Below are positions 1 through 9,181 of a stretch of DNA of 64,000 nucleotides, in pieces (the stretch's first letter is position 1; every line of letters starts with the position of its first letter). Source of the stretch: Acinetobacter sp. ANC 7912 (GTDB taxonomy: Bacteria > Pseudomonadota > Gammaproteobacteria > Pseudomonadales > Moraxellaceae); NCBI RefSeq assembly GCF_039862785.1, contig NZ_CP156795.1, forward strand, positions 1,612,001 through 1,676,000, in the 5' to 3' direction. The notes below the pieces were generated by a model. It was not told the origin of the DNA. It was given only the letters and a program-made list of their open reading frames with translations, and did not search any database. Both the position numbers and the translations under genes were made by a program.

Positions 1-553
1 AATAGATTGCAATGGGAATAGTGCGGGTTTCATCGGGAATATTGCCAACAAAAGTAATGGTGGCACCAAATTCACCCAGACTGCGGCTAAAGCATAGAAT
101 GCTGCCAATCAGAATACCGGGAAAAGCCAGTGGCAGACTGATACTGCAGAAGACTTTGAAGGGATGAACCCCTAATGAACTGGCAACCTGCTCCAGTTGT
201 GGATTCATCAACTGAAAAGATAAACGGATGGGCTGCACCATGAGTGGGAAAGCCACGATCATCGCTGCTAGCACAGCCCCTTTCCAGTTAAATGCTAGTT
301 GTATGCCCCACTGCTGTAACCATTGTCCAATCCAGCCATTGCCACCAAAAACGACCAATAATAAATAGCCCAGCACCACAGGTGGCAACACCATCGGCAT
401 TTGCAGCAGTGCTTCCACAATATATTTCAGGCGAAATTCATAACGTGCCAGAACCCAGGCCAGCAGGATAGCAAAAGGCAAACAGATCACTGTCGCAAAG
501 CCAGCGACTTTGGCGGACAGATACAGTGCATTCAGTTCCTCTGGCGTTAGCAT
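1..553 (-). CDS. modB: Molybdate ABC transporter permease ModB (C-terminus cut by window start)
   Basis: Inner-membrane permease of the molybdate importer. The start MLTPEELNALYLSAKVAG is at 553, and 184 codons are visible before the window edge. Several hydrophobic membrane spans are clear (near residues 17-36, 48-70 and 85-102). An EAA-type loop follows, with ASSLG ahead of SISLPLAFPGILIG, the site that docks the ATPase. It begins 12 bases after modA ends, in the usual modABC order. modC would lie outside the window to the left. It supplies molybdate for the cofactor genes just upstream in the same orientation. Confidence 0.9.
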   Translation of the reverse strand, partial: MLTPEELNALYLSAKVAGFATVICLPFAILLAWVLARYEFRLKYIVEALLQMPMVLPPVVLGYLLLVVFGGNGWIGQWLQQWGIQLAFNWKGAVLAAMIVAFPLMVQPIRLSFQLMNPQLEQVASSLGVHPFKVFCSISLPLAFPGILIGSILCFSRSLGEFGATITFVGNIPDETRTIPIAIY

Positions 554-565
554 GCTGGACCCATC

Positions 566-1318
566 CTAGAATCTAAAACCATAATGCTGGTAAATTTCTC
601 TGGCTTTGGCATGATGACTCATAAAGCGCATTAGTTTCATGGCATCAGCATTTCGAATCCCCAATTGGGTTACTGCGATTGGATAAACGATCCGGCTGTG
701 ACTATGGGGTGGGAAGATACCGGCAATTTTGACTTTCTTGCTTTGCAATGCATCGGTTTTATAAACGATCCCTGCCTGACATTCACCACGCTCGACCAAA
801 GCCAAAGTTGCACGGGCATTGTCAGTTCCGACAATTCGGCCATTCAGGCTGTGCAGCCAATTGAGTTTGCTTAAACTCTGTTTAGCATATTTCCCAACCG
901 GCACCGACTCCATTTGCCCGGTACATAAATGCCCCTGAAAGGACTGTGCAAAATTAAATTGAGGACTGGCCTGGAATTTTTGCTTGGAATAAATGGGATT
1001 AATCAGAACCAGCTGATTGCTCAACAGAGGCTTGACCTGTGCTTTAACCACCTTTTGCTTATTTACAAGATAATTCATCCAGTCCTGATCGGCTGAAAAG
1101 AAAATATCACTCGGTGCGCCCGCTTCAATCTGTCTTGCGAGGGCTGAAGAAGCCCCAAACACAGGGACAACTTTCACTTGGGGATGTTGTTTGACAAATA
1201 GCTGCACGATATCCGTCACGGCATTGGTCAAGCTAGCTGCGGCATAAATTCGTACCGTTCCCGCCTCAGCAACAGGTATTAGGCTGCATACCCCCAAACT
1301 GAAAAATATATTCTTCAA
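566..1318 (-). CDS. modA: Molybdate-binding periplasmic protein ModA
   Basis: Periplasmic molybdate/tungstate receptor for the ModBC importer. The family start of the mature protein, TVRIYAAASLTNAV, is present, and the length (about 250 aa) is normal. The open frame extends up to 1405, but that would overlap moeA by 70 bases and put odd sequence before the signal peptide. A TTG at 1318 gives MKNIFFSLGVCSLIPVAEAG, a plausible secretion signal ending in AEA, 17 bases after moeA ends. I therefore prefer TTG. No strong ribosome binding site is visible, so the start is uncertain while the gene is not. Confidence 0.88.
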   Translation of the reverse strand: MKNIFFSLGVCSLIPVAEAGTVRIYAAASLTNAVTDIVQLFVKQHPQVKVVPVFGASSALARQIEAGAPSDIFFSADQDWMNYLVNKQKVVKAQVKPLLSNQLVLINPIYSKQKFQASPQFNFAQSFQGHLCTGQMESVPVGKYAKQSLSKLNWLHSLNGRIVGTDNARATLALVERGECQAGIVYKTDALQSKKVKIAGIFPPHSHSRIVYPIAVTQLGIRNADAMKLMRFMSHHAKAREIYQHYGFRF

Positions 1319-1335
1319 GACTGAACCAACGTAAA

Positions 1336-2586
1336 TTAAATAAATAAGCCCTGTAATACTTGCCCTGACTGTATGTTTTGATGGGCTGGAATCCGCACCA
1401 GGCAATTGGCCTGCATCAGGTTACTCAACATATGTGACTGCTGTTTTGGCAAGCTGGACAATTTGAGTATTCCTGTTTCAAAGCTGGCGACCATGCGTAA
1501 CAATCGTTCCCGACTATCCGCTTTCAGATCATGACTAATTACCCCATTAAACCATTGCGGTAACAGCTTTTGGCCCTGTAAAGCATCCATCAAAGTCGCT
1601 ACATAGATTTGCATTCCGACATAGACTGCGCCCGGATTACCCGGCAGCCCTAGTAAATAACATGTGCCTTGCTCGGATCGTTCTGACTTGGCAAAAAACA
1701 TTGGCTTGCCCGGTTTCTGTTTCACTTTCCAGAAGATTTGTTCAAAACCCAGTTTTAGTGCCACCGGACGGACAAAATCATAATCGCCAACCGATACGCC
1801 GCCTGTGGTCAGGATCAAATCATATTGATCGCGTAGATTTGTAAATAAATCACAGACTGCCTGCTCTGTATCAGCCACATGCAGAATATCGACTTGCTGG
1901 TTTCTGGACTGAAACCAGGCCTGAATCAAAGGCGCATTGGCATCAAAGATTTTGCCGGAATTCAGGTCTTCAACTGTTTCGGCGACTTCATCGCCAGTAA
2001 TGACGACCGCAATTTTGGGATAGCGATAAACGGATACTTCACGTACACCTGCCATGCTTAAGGCAGCAATAGTCCCAATGCTAAGCTGCTGTCCTTGGCT
2101 GGCTAGACATTGTCCAATGGTAATTTCTTCACCGGCTTTACGGACATCGGCATCCAGTCGCAAAGCTTCGGTCAAAGTAATGGATGAACCGTCAAACTGC
2201 ACAATTTCCTGACGTGCGACTGTCGTGGTTTGCTTAGGGATTTTCGCACCAGTAAAAATACGTACGGCCTGCCTCGGTTGCAGTTCAAAATTAGCGACTT
2301 GCCCGGCACGGATTTCACCGATCAGCTCAAAAGTGCTGCGAGATGGCATATCTGTATCCATACAAATGGCATAGCCATCTACGGCACTTTGCGAAAACAT
2401 CGGCAGCTGAATTTCTGAATAGACATCTTCGGCAACGAAACGATTCAATGCCTGACTGAGTGGCAGTATTTCCGTCCCGAGATGATCCGTATGATCCAGA
2501 ATCATTTGCAAGGCTTGATCCACAGAAATCAGGCCGGGTTCACTGCCACAGGCGGAATGCACTGTAGCATTCACTGCATGGTTCAT
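1336..2586 (-). CDS. moeA: Molybdopterin molybdotransferase MoeA
   Basis: Inserts molybdate into adenylylated molybdopterin, the last common step of molybdenum cofactor synthesis, in the cytoplasm. At 416 aa it has normal MoeA length. Family motifs are visible: the SAVDGYA stretch near residues 67-73, TTGGVSVGDYDF at 260-271, and LPGNPGAVYVG in the C-terminal half. Its ATG overlaps the moaCB stop (ATGA), so the two are translationally coupled. Position between the moa and mod genes matches a single cofactor operon. Confidence 0.95.
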   Translation of the reverse strand: MNHAVNATVHSACGSEPGLISVDQALQMILDHTDHLGTEILPLSQALNRFVAEDVYSEIQLPMFSQSAVDGYAICMDTDMPSRSTFELIGEIRAGQVANFELQPRQAVRIFTGAKIPKQTTTVARQEIVQFDGSSITLTEALRLDADVRKAGEEITIGQCLASQGQQLSIGTIAALSMAGVREVSVYRYPKIAVVITGDEVAETVEDLNSGKIFDANAPLIQAWFQSRNQQVDILHVADTEQAVCDLFTNLRDQYDLILTTGGVSVGDYDFVRPVALKLGFEQIFWKVKQKPGKPMFFAKSERSEQGTCYLLGLPGNPGAVYVGMQIYVATLMDALQGQKLLPQWFNGVISHDLKADSRERLLRMVASFETGILKLSSLPKQQSHMLSNLMQANCLVRIPAHQNIQSGQVLQGLFI

Positions 2587-3506
2587 TGATAGCCTCCTGT
2601 ATGCGGAATATTTTTCTGCACGTCAAACAGATGTACTAGTGCAGGCAGAATGGCGATGAGAGACTCCTTAGCCCCTTGGCGACTGCCCGGCAAAGTGAGC
2701 ACTAAACTGTTTTCGATATACCCTGCAACTCCACGACTTAAGGCAGCATACGGCGTACGGCGCTGACCAAAGCTACGGGCAGCTTCCATTAGTCCCGGAA
2801 TTTCACGGGTTAATAATGGCTGAATGGTTTCTACGGTCAGGTCTTTTGGTCCAAGTCCAGTACCACCGACAGTCAGGATCAATGGATAATCATTTTTTTG
2901 CTGTTCAATGAGCGCTTTGAGCTGTTCTGGACTGTCTGGAATCACCTGATATTGGATATAACCAAAATTGGCTTCTTCCAGAATGTCCACGACGTTTTGT
3001 CCCGCAGTATCGGCTTTCTTTCCAGAAGCCACGGTATCTGACAGCACAATCACAGAAGCGGGTAAAGGCGCTTTCAAAACACGCGTGAAATGAGATTTAC
3101 CACCTTTTTTCTTCTCAAGTTTGATTTGATCCAGACAAAGATCTTCAGGCTCACAATGCGGTTTCAGCATATCGTACAGGGTTAATCCTGCCAGACTGAC
3201 AGCAGTGAGTGCTTCCATTTCCACCCCGGTTGGACCAATCGTTTCCACCACAGCTGTGATCACCACATGAGCTTCTTCCAGCTGATATTCCACATCAGCC
3301 CGGTAAATTGGTAGTGGATGACAAAGAGGAATCAGCTCATCAGTACGTTTGGCCCCTAATATTCCGGCAATACGTGCGGTTTTTAAGGCATCGCCTTTGT
3401 CAGTATTGCCATTACGGAGCAGTTCGATGCAGTGTGGCGGCGCATGCAGAATCCCAGTGGCAATCGCGGTACGGTAACTTTCCGGCTTCATTCCGACATC
3501 TTTCAT
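2583..3506 (-). CDS. moaCB: Bifunctional MoaC-MoaB fusion, molybdenum cofactor biosynthesis
   Basis: Two cofactor proteins in one chain. Residues 1 to about 145 are MoaC (cyclic pyranopterin monophosphate synthase), with KGDALKTARIAGILGAKRT, the PLCHPLP motif, and Asp126/Lys129 spaced like the MoaC catalytic pair, followed by KKGGKSHF. Residues from about 150 to 307 are a MoaB/Mog-type adenylyltransferase domain with TVGGTGLGPKDLT near 212-224. The enzymes act at an early and a late step, so the fusion is not obviously for channelling. Acinetobacter genomes are known to carry this fusion. The stop overlaps the moeA start. Confidence 0.93.
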   Translation of the reverse strand: MKDVGMKPESYRTAIATGILHAPPHCIELLRNGNTDKGDALKTARIAGILGAKRTDELIPLCHPLPIYRADVEYQLEEAHVVITAVVETIGPTGVEMEALTAVSLAGLTLYDMLKPHCEPEDLCLDQIKLEKKKGGKSHFTRVLKAPLPASVIVLSDTVASGKKADTAGQNVVDILEEANFGYIQYQVIPDSPEQLKALIEQQKNDYPLILTVGGTGLGPKDLTVETIQPLLTREIPGLMEAARSFGQRRTPYAALSRGVAGYIENSLVLTLPGSRQGAKESLIAILPALVHLFDVQKNIPHTGGYQ

Positions 3507-3563
3507 GGCTTATCCTTCTCTCATCTTTTCATTTATCTGTTCAAAATTAATGTATAGCGGCCA

Positions 3564-4124
3564 CTAATAAACAGGAACACTTGGCTGGATCGAGTTCAGA
3601 GACAATTGTTTCGATTTATGTGCATCCGTACAGGCATGGCTATGGGTATGTGAGTGTTCAGCATGATGGTGAAGCATTGCCTCATCGTCACGACGGATAC
3701 AGCAGCCTTCGACATATTGGCTTGTGCCATCCATATAGAATTCTTCTTTCCATACTGGCACTTCGTGTTTGACCCGTTCCACTGCCTCTTCACAAGCCTG
3801 AAAAGCTTCGCGGCGGTGTGGTGCATAGGCCATGGCAATAATTGCCGTATCACCAATATCCAGTGAACCAATCCGATGTACCACCCGGACATAGGACACA
3901 CCATATTTGGCCTGAATTTCCTGTTCGATCTGGCGAATCATCTTTTCAGCCACAGGCGCATAAGCCGTATATTTCAACGCTTTGACCGCTTTACCTTCAT
4001 GATGGTTGCGTACCGTTCCGACAAAGATGCCGATACCACCGCATTCAGGAAAATGCTGAATGCCATCAAAAACATCCAGTTGCAATGGGGTGTCCTGAAT
4101 ACGGGCAAACTGTTTTAGTTTCAT
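3564..4124 (-). CDS. moaE: Molybdopterin synthase catalytic subunit MoaE with His-rich tail
   Basis: Large subunit of molybdopterin synthase, which transfers sulfur from MoaD thiocarboxylate to the pterin precursor. Family signatures include GIFVGTVRNHHEGK near the N-terminus, HRIGSLDIGDTAI and PVWKEEFYMDG, which holds the active-site lysine region. At 186 aa it is about 35 residues longer than usual. The extra C-terminus is rich in His with a Cys (HHHAEHSHTHSHAC), which looks metal-binding. The start sits one base after the moaD stop, and its Shine-Dalgarno lies inside the last moaD codons. Confidence 0.93.
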   Translation of the reverse strand: MKLKQFARIQDTPLQLDVFDGIQHFPECGGIGIFVGTVRNHHEGKAVKALKYTAYAPVAEKMIRQIEQEIQAKYGVSYVRVVHRIGSLDIGDTAIIAMAYAPHRREAFQACEEAVERVKHEVPVWKEEFYMDGTSQYVEGCCIRRDDEAMLHHHAEHSHTHSHACTDAHKSKQLSLNSIQPSVPVY

Positions 4125-4125
4125 T

Positions 4126-4392
4126 TCAGCCTCCTGCTACCGGTGAGAGCAACACTAACGTGCTGTCTCGGTTCAATTTGGTCTGGCGGGAAATGATGTC
4201 TTCACCAATGGCACAGGCACAGCGTTCTAACAGGTTGTAGGCTTCAGGAAAGGATTGCACGACTTTATACAATACATCCGCCACCAGACTGTCAGCCTGA
4301 CATTGCACGGTTAAGTCTTGAGGCAACTGACGTTCGATCGCACCGAAAGATTCGATTTTGACGGTGATCGATGATTGAAGTTCTGTGGTCAT
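4126..4392 (-). CDS. moaD: Molybdopterin synthase sulfur carrier subunit MoaD
   Basis: Small ubiquitin-fold sulfur carrier, 88 aa. The C-terminal Gly-Gly (SPVAGG) is the tail that is adenylylated and converted to a thiocarboxylate for MoaE. It lies one base downstream of moaA and one base upstream of moaE, so synthesis of the two synthase subunits is tightly coupled. The GGA GGC codons of the terminal Gly-Gly also form the GGAGG ribosome binding site of moaE. Confidence 0.92.
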   Translation of the reverse strand: MTTELQSSITVKIESFGAIERQLPQDLTVQCQADSLVADVLYKVVQSFPEAYNLLERCACAIGEDIISRQTKLNRDSTLVLLSPVAGG

Positions 4393-4393
4393 C

Positions 4394-5467
4394 TTAGCCT
4401 CCTATCATATGCATACTGATTTTTCGGAAATTCGGATTGGATTTAGGTTCTAGATTGAACTGTTTTTGCTGAGCTTGGATGGCATGAAAACCAGCAGCTT
4501 TGTTCCAGATGTAGGTTTGCAGCTGTTGTTGCAGGATTTGTTCGGCTGATAGGGATTGCTGTCGTAACTGCTGGATACTGTCTTTCAGCTTCAGGCCTTG
4601 AGTTGAAAATAGGCAGTTAAAAAATTCACCTTGGGCATTGAGACGTAGTCGGTCACAGCTGCCACAAAATGAATTGGTAATGGTGGAAATAATCCCGATC
4701 GGCATGTTATCAATCTGATAAGTCCGTGCTGGATTAGCGCCTTGGCTTTGTCCAATCTTGATTTCAAATTCTGTGGCCAATTGATCCAGAATGTCCTGCT
4801 CACTAACCACATGATCACTTGACCAGTTCTGGTCGCCATCTAAGGGCATAAATTCGATAAAACGCAGTTCGACGTTTTCGCGTTTGGCCCAGTGCGCCAA
4901 ATGCAAAATCTGGTTGTCATTGCTGCCTTTAATCAGCACCGCATTAATCTTGATTAAAAATCCTACTTGCTGTGCAGCTTGAATGCCTTCTAAGACAGGC
5001 TGCAGTTTTTTTGCGGTTAACTGTTCGAATTGTTCAGTATCCAGACTATCCAGGCTGATATTCAGATCATCCAGACCAGCCTGTTTGAGCTCTGCTGCAT
5101 ATTGTTTGAGATAATGACCATTCGTGGTCATGGAAATACGTTTTAGGCCGATTTTTTTCAGTTGTTGTAATTCGGCAATAAAATGCACTACGCCTTGGCG
5201 CATTAACGGTTCGCCACCGGTAATCCGGATCTGCTCGATACCACGGCGAACCATGAATTCACAAAAATGATAGAGTTCTTCAAAACTGAGTAAATCGTGC
5301 TTTTTCATCCATTCTGGATGCTCGGGCATGCAATAAACACATTTAAAATTACAGCGATCCGTCACGGAAATACGCAGTTTGCGCTTGTTACGACCAAACT
5401 GGTCCTGAAATACTGGAACCAGTTCAGTTTGCTGCAAAGGTTGAATGCGGTTCATTACATGTTCCAT
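4394..5467 (-). CDS. moaA: GTP 3',8-cyclase MoaA (radical SAM)
   Basis: First enzyme of molybdopterin synthesis, which converts GTP to the cyclic precursor. The N-terminal radical SAM cluster motif is C39-x3-C43-x2-C46 (CNFKCVYC), followed by RITGGEPL. The C-terminal second cluster motif NSFCGSC...CLFS is present, and the protein ends in Gly-Gly, as functional MoaA does. At 357 aa the length is normal. Start MEHVMN at 5467; the inner Met five codons on is an alternative. It heads the moaA-D-E-CB-moeA-modAB run and has a sigma-54 promoter about 85 bases upstream. Confidence 0.95.
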   Translation of the reverse strand: MEHVMNRIQPLQQTELVPVFQDQFGRNKRKLRISVTDRCNFKCVYCMPEHPEWMKKHDLLSFEELYHFCEFMVRRGIEQIRITGGEPLMRQGVVHFIAELQQLKKIGLKRISMTTNGHYLKQYAAELKQAGLDDLNISLDSLDTEQFEQLTAKKLQPVLEGIQAAQQVGFLIKINAVLIKGSNDNQILHLAHWAKRENVELRFIEFMPLDGDQNWSSDHVVSEQDILDQLATEFEIKIGQSQGANPARTYQIDNMPIGIISTITNSFCGSCDRLRLNAQGEFFNCLFSTQGLKLKDSIQQLRQQSLSAEQILQQQLQTYIWNKAAGFHAIQAQQKQFNLEPKSNPNFRKISMHMIGG

Positions 5468-5550
5468 GAGGCGGGATCATTCACTGTGTTTTTAAGCAAG
5501 TGTTTTACTGATCTATGCCCTATTAAATTGCGATTTCTTTAAGGTTGATT

Positions 5551-5566
5551 TGCAATAAGTGTTCCA
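5551..5566 (-). promoter_or_regulatory. Sigma-54 promoter for the moaA operon
   Basis: Read on the minus strand the site is TGGAACACTTATTGCA, with GG and GC separated by exactly ten bases and TTGCA at -12. It differs from TGGCAC at one position. A start point near 5540 would leave a leader of about 70 bases before moaA. The rest of the 5468-5682 gap is AT-rich with nothing else clear. Confidence 0.6.
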
Positions 5567-5682
5567 CTTTTGCGCAGAAAACAGAGTTTTTTAATATTTA
5601 AGTGCGATTTATTGAAATTTAAGCAAAATGTGGGTCTTAAACAGGTTTCTTGCCCTGCTTTTAAGCATCAACTCATTCACAT

Positions 5683-6306
5683 TTAGAGAAAATGTAATTG
5701 CTGATGCTGCTGCAACTCCTCAAAAGAGTTAATACTGTGAAAAAACAGTGCGTGATTCTTAAATCTTGCCATCTGCATGTGCATTTGGGCAAAACATTGC
5801 TTTAAACTGCGCTGATTTTGTTCAATCTGCTGAACTAGCGTTGGCAAACTGCTCCGTTTCAGCAAGCAGAACGGATACAGTGCAGTGCCATTAATTTCCA
5901 CCACAGCGACTTCACAAAGCGGATTACGCTGAATGGCCTGGTGTAATCTGGAAATGACTTTTTTCGGGATATACGTCACGTCGCATGGCACAAACAGCAC
6001 ATAGTCGGATTGTACATACGACCAGGCACTTTTCATGCCCATCAGTGGCCCCTGAAAGCCGGGTTCATCATCCTGAAAATATTGGATGGATGGAATAATG
6101 CGTTCATAGATGGAATGATCCCGGTGGCTGTTGATCCAGACCTGACCAACGCGTGATCTGAGCTGTTGGTGAATCTTGATCAACTGAATTTCATCATCAA
6201 ACTTTTGCAGCAGTTTGTTGATGCCATTCATACGGCGCGCCTGGCCTCCGGCCAGGATCACGAGATCGGTAGGTGGATAATTAATATTCTTATGGATTCT
6301 TTTCAT
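5683..6306 (-). CDS. mobA: Molybdenum cofactor guanylyltransferase MobA
   Basis: Attaches GMP to molybdopterin to form the MGD cofactor used by nitrate reductases of the DMSO reductase family. The nucleotidyltransferase motif LAGGQARRMNGINK is at residues 18-31, and GFQGPLMGMKSA and the PCDV metal-binding motif follow. At 207 aa it is normal length. Its ATG overlaps the nasA stop (TAATG), so it is probably translated with the reductase that uses its product. Confidence 0.88.
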   Translation of the reverse strand: MKRIHKNINYPPTDLVILAGGQARRMNGINKLLQKFDDEIQLIKIHQQLRSRVGQVWINSHRDHSIYERIIPSIQYFQDDEPGFQGPLMGMKSAWSYVQSDYVLFVPCDVTYIPKKVISRLHQAIQRNPLCEVAVVEINGTALYPFCLLKRSSLPTLVQQIEQNQRSLKQCFAQMHMQMARFKNHALFFHSINSFEELQQHQQLHFL

Positions 6307-9083
6307 TATACGGACTCCGTCTGGCAGGCTTTAATCAAGCCACGAATTTCAGGTAAGCAGGAACCGCAATTGCCGCCGGCTTTTAGACATGCGGTTACTT
6401 GTTTTTCGTTGGTGATATTTTTTTCTTTTATGGTTTGGATGATGCGATTTTTGCCGACTTTAAAACAGCTACATACTAATGGACCTTCATTATTGCGCAT
6501 TGAAATGGGCTGACCAGCCAGCAAAGCCTTACGGTGCATGGCACTCAGACGTTCGCGCTGGAACAGACCAGATAACCAGTCGCGATCAGGTAACAGTGCT
6601 TTCGGTGCGATATACAGACTGGCAATCAGCTTGCCATCTTGTAACACCACGCTATGACTGATATGTGCAGTCTGGTCATCCAGATTCAGCCATTCAAAAT
6701 CTTCTTCAGTAAATGGCAACAGACTTTTCAGTTGCTCAGTCGTGGTGCTGAATTTCTGACGATCCGCGATTTCATAACGTGTCGCACGAACCGCTTTGAC
6801 CTTGGTCCACCAGATGCTCTTGTCAATAAATGGCTGCACATAACTTTCATAACCTTCACGTACATACAGCACACCCTGCCATTGAATATGGAATGGCTGG
6901 ATCAGCACTGGCGTATGCTTGAATTCTGGTTCACCAGAAATAGCATCCACCACTGGATTCACAAGTTTGCCAATACGTGCGTCGGATGCAACCTGATCAT
7001 TCCAGTGAATCGGTGCAAAGACCTGGCCACGGCGAATGTCTTCACTGACCTGGGCACGTAAAACACATAGACCCCACTCCGAGTACACTTCGACCAGTTC
7101 ACCATCTTGAATCCCATATTTCAGTGCATCATTTGGGTGAATTTCGCAGTAAGGTTCGGCACGGTGCGTACTCAAATTCGCCGATAAACCGGTACGGCTC
7201 ATGGTATGCCACTGATCCCGGATCCGGCCAGTATTCAAAATTAAAGGATATTCACTGGAAACCTGATTCACCGGATCAATCGCTGTGGTGGCAATAAACT
7301 TGGCTTTGCCACCCGCATGACTGAACTGGCCTTGAGCAAATAATCGGGCGACAGATTTCGCATCTTGTTGCTTATCCCAAACCGGCCATTGTACTGGATC
7401 GAGTTCGTCATATTCTTCTGCTGTTAAATCAGTTAAACCTTGCAGGTTAAAATAACGGAAATATGGAGTGTCGACGCGTTTAGATAGTTCTGCATTCTGA
7501 TAGGCGGAAAGTCCAGCATGTTCCTTAAAGATTTCATAACTGTTCTGGAAATCGAAACCGCTAAAGCCCATGTATTTTGCCACTTGAGCAATGGCCCACC
7601 AGTCGGCTTTGGTTTCACCCGGTGCATCCAAAAATGCATGCTGACGTGAGATGCGACGTTCTGAATTGGTCACGGTGCCATCTTTTTCCCCCCAACCTAA
7701 AGCGGGCAACAAGACATCAGCATATTGGGTGGTATCCGTGTCCTGACAGATATCGGACACTACCACGAATTCACATTTTTCCAAGGCACGTTTGACCTGA
7801 TCTGCATCTGGCAGGCTGACCACCGGATTGGTGGCCATAATCCAGATCGCCTTGATCTTGCCGCTTTCAACCGCCTGAAATAAATCGACTGCTTTTAAAC
7901 CCACCTGCGTCGCAATGGTTGGGCTTTGCCAGAAGCTTTGTACCAGCTGCTGATGTCCCGGATTCTCTAAATCCAGATGTGCAGCCAGCATATTGGCTAG
8001 ACCACCGACTTCACGGCCGCCCATCGCATTTGGCTGACCGGTCATGGAAAATGGCGCTGCACCGAGTTTGCCGATTTTACCGGTGAGCAAATGACAGTTG
8101 ATAATACTGTTGGCTTTATCAACGCCACGTGATGACTGGTTTACACCCATGGAGAACAACGTCATTACTTTGTCAGTCTGGGCAAATTTTTCAAAGAATT
8201 GAGTGAGTTTAACTGCTGAAATACCGGTACGTGCAGCCACATCATCAATTAATGCTTCTGTTGAACTGCTTGCCAAAGCCTGTTCCAGCCCTTGGGTATG
8301 TGCGGCAACAAATGCATCATCGATGTAACCATGCTGATGCAAGTACTGTAATAAGCCATTAAACAGCGCCACATCCTGACCGGGCAGAATTGGCAAATGC
8401 AAATCTGCTGCTTCACAGGTGCTGGTAAAACGCGGATCTACCACAACCACAAACAGGTCACGTTGTTCCTTGGCTTTCATAATGCGCTGATACAACACTG
8501 GATGGCACCAAGCGGTATTGGAACCGACCAGTACCACCATATCGGTATGTTCAAAATCTTCGTAGCTGGCTGGAACCAGATCCTCGCCAAAAGCACGCTT
8601 ATATGCTGCCACTGCTGAAGACATGCATAAACGTGAATTGGTATCGATGTTTGCAGTACCGAGATAGCCTTTGACGAATTTGTTCACCACATAATAATCT
8701 TCGGTCAGCAGCTGACCTGAGACATAGAACGCGATACTGTCTCGGCCATATTGATCAATGCATTGCTGGAATTTATTGGCAATGGACGAAACTGCAGTAT
8801 CCCAACTCGTGACTTCACGCTGATCTTTCCGACCCAGCATTGGCTGCAGTAAACGGGTTTCCAGTCCTAAAGTATCTGCCAGATTACTGCCTTTGATACA
8901 TAACTTGCCGAAATTGGAAGGATGGTTGGCATCACCTTCAACAGTCACTTTCGGACCTGATGTAGTCGGCGTTACATGTGCAGTCACACCACAACCCACG
9001 CCGCAATATGGACAGGTGGTTTGAGTCGTCATCGTTTTTAATTCTGTGGAGCTATGCAGTTCCACCACTGGGATACTATTCAT
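6306..9083 (-). CDS. nasA: Assimilatory nitrate reductase catalytic subunit NasA
   Basis: Cytoplasmic reductase of nitrate to nitrite for nitrogen assimilation. The N-terminal [4Fe-4S] motif CPYCGVGCGV begins at residue 24, followed by the bis-MGD binding body of the molybdopterin oxidoreductase superfamily. The last 60 residues form a BFD-like [2Fe-2S] domain (CSCFKVGKNR ... CLKAGGNCGSC), typical of assimilatory NasA. At 925 aa the length is normal. There is no twin-arginine signal, which agrees with a cytoplasmic location. AAGGAG lies upstream of the ATG; MTTQTT is an alternative inner start. No sigma-54 site is seen directly upstream. Confidence 0.93.
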   Translation of the reverse strand: MNSIPVVELHSSTELKTMTTQTTCPYCGVGCGVTAHVTPTTSGPKVTVEGDANHPSNFGKLCIKGSNLADTLGLETRLLQPMLGRKDQREVTSWDTAVSSIANKFQQCIDQYGRDSIAFYVSGQLLTEDYYVVNKFVKGYLGTANIDTNSRLCMSSAVAAYKRAFGEDLVPASYEDFEHTDMVVLVGSNTAWCHPVLYQRIMKAKEQRDLFVVVVDPRFTSTCEAADLHLPILPGQDVALFNGLLQYLHQHGYIDDAFVAAHTQGLEQALASSSTEALIDDVAARTGISAVKLTQFFEKFAQTDKVMTLFSMGVNQSSRGVDKANSIINCHLLTGKIGKLGAAPFSMTGQPNAMGGREVGGLANMLAAHLDLENPGHQQLVQSFWQSPTIATQVGLKAVDLFQAVESGKIKAIWIMATNPVVSLPDADQVKRALEKCEFVVVSDICQDTDTTQYADVLLPALGWGEKDGTVTNSERRISRQHAFLDAPGETKADWWAIAQVAKYMGFSGFDFQNSYEIFKEHAGLSAYQNAELSKRVDTPYFRYFNLQGLTDLTAEEYDELDPVQWPVWDKQQDAKSVARLFAQGQFSHAGGKAKFIATTAIDPVNQVSSEYPLILNTGRIRDQWHTMSRTGLSANLSTHRAEPYCEIHPNDALKYGIQDGELVEVYSEWGLCVLRAQVSEDIRRGQVFAPIHWNDQVASDARIGKLVNPVVDAISGEPEFKHTPVLIQPFHIQWQGVLYVREGYESYVQPFIDKSIWWTKVKAVRATRYEIADRQKFSTTTEQLKSLLPFTEEDFEWLNLDDQTAHISHSVVLQDGKLIASLYIAPKALLPDRDWLSGLFQRERLSAMHRKALLAGQPISMRNNEGPLVCSCFKVGKNRIIQTIKEKNITNEKQVTACLKAGGNCGSCLPEIRGLIKACQTESV

Positions 9084-9181
9084 TGCTGCTGTGCTCCTTA
9101 ATCATCTAAATTCACGTAATTCCGATTTTTATCTTGGCTTTATTTGAAATACGAAATTTGTGTAAGCATTCACTATCGTGA

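Noticed and set aside
1319..1405. Upstream extension of modA to 1405
   Set aside because: It overlaps moeA by 70 bases and adds a tail before a normal signal peptide; TTG at 1318 fits better.
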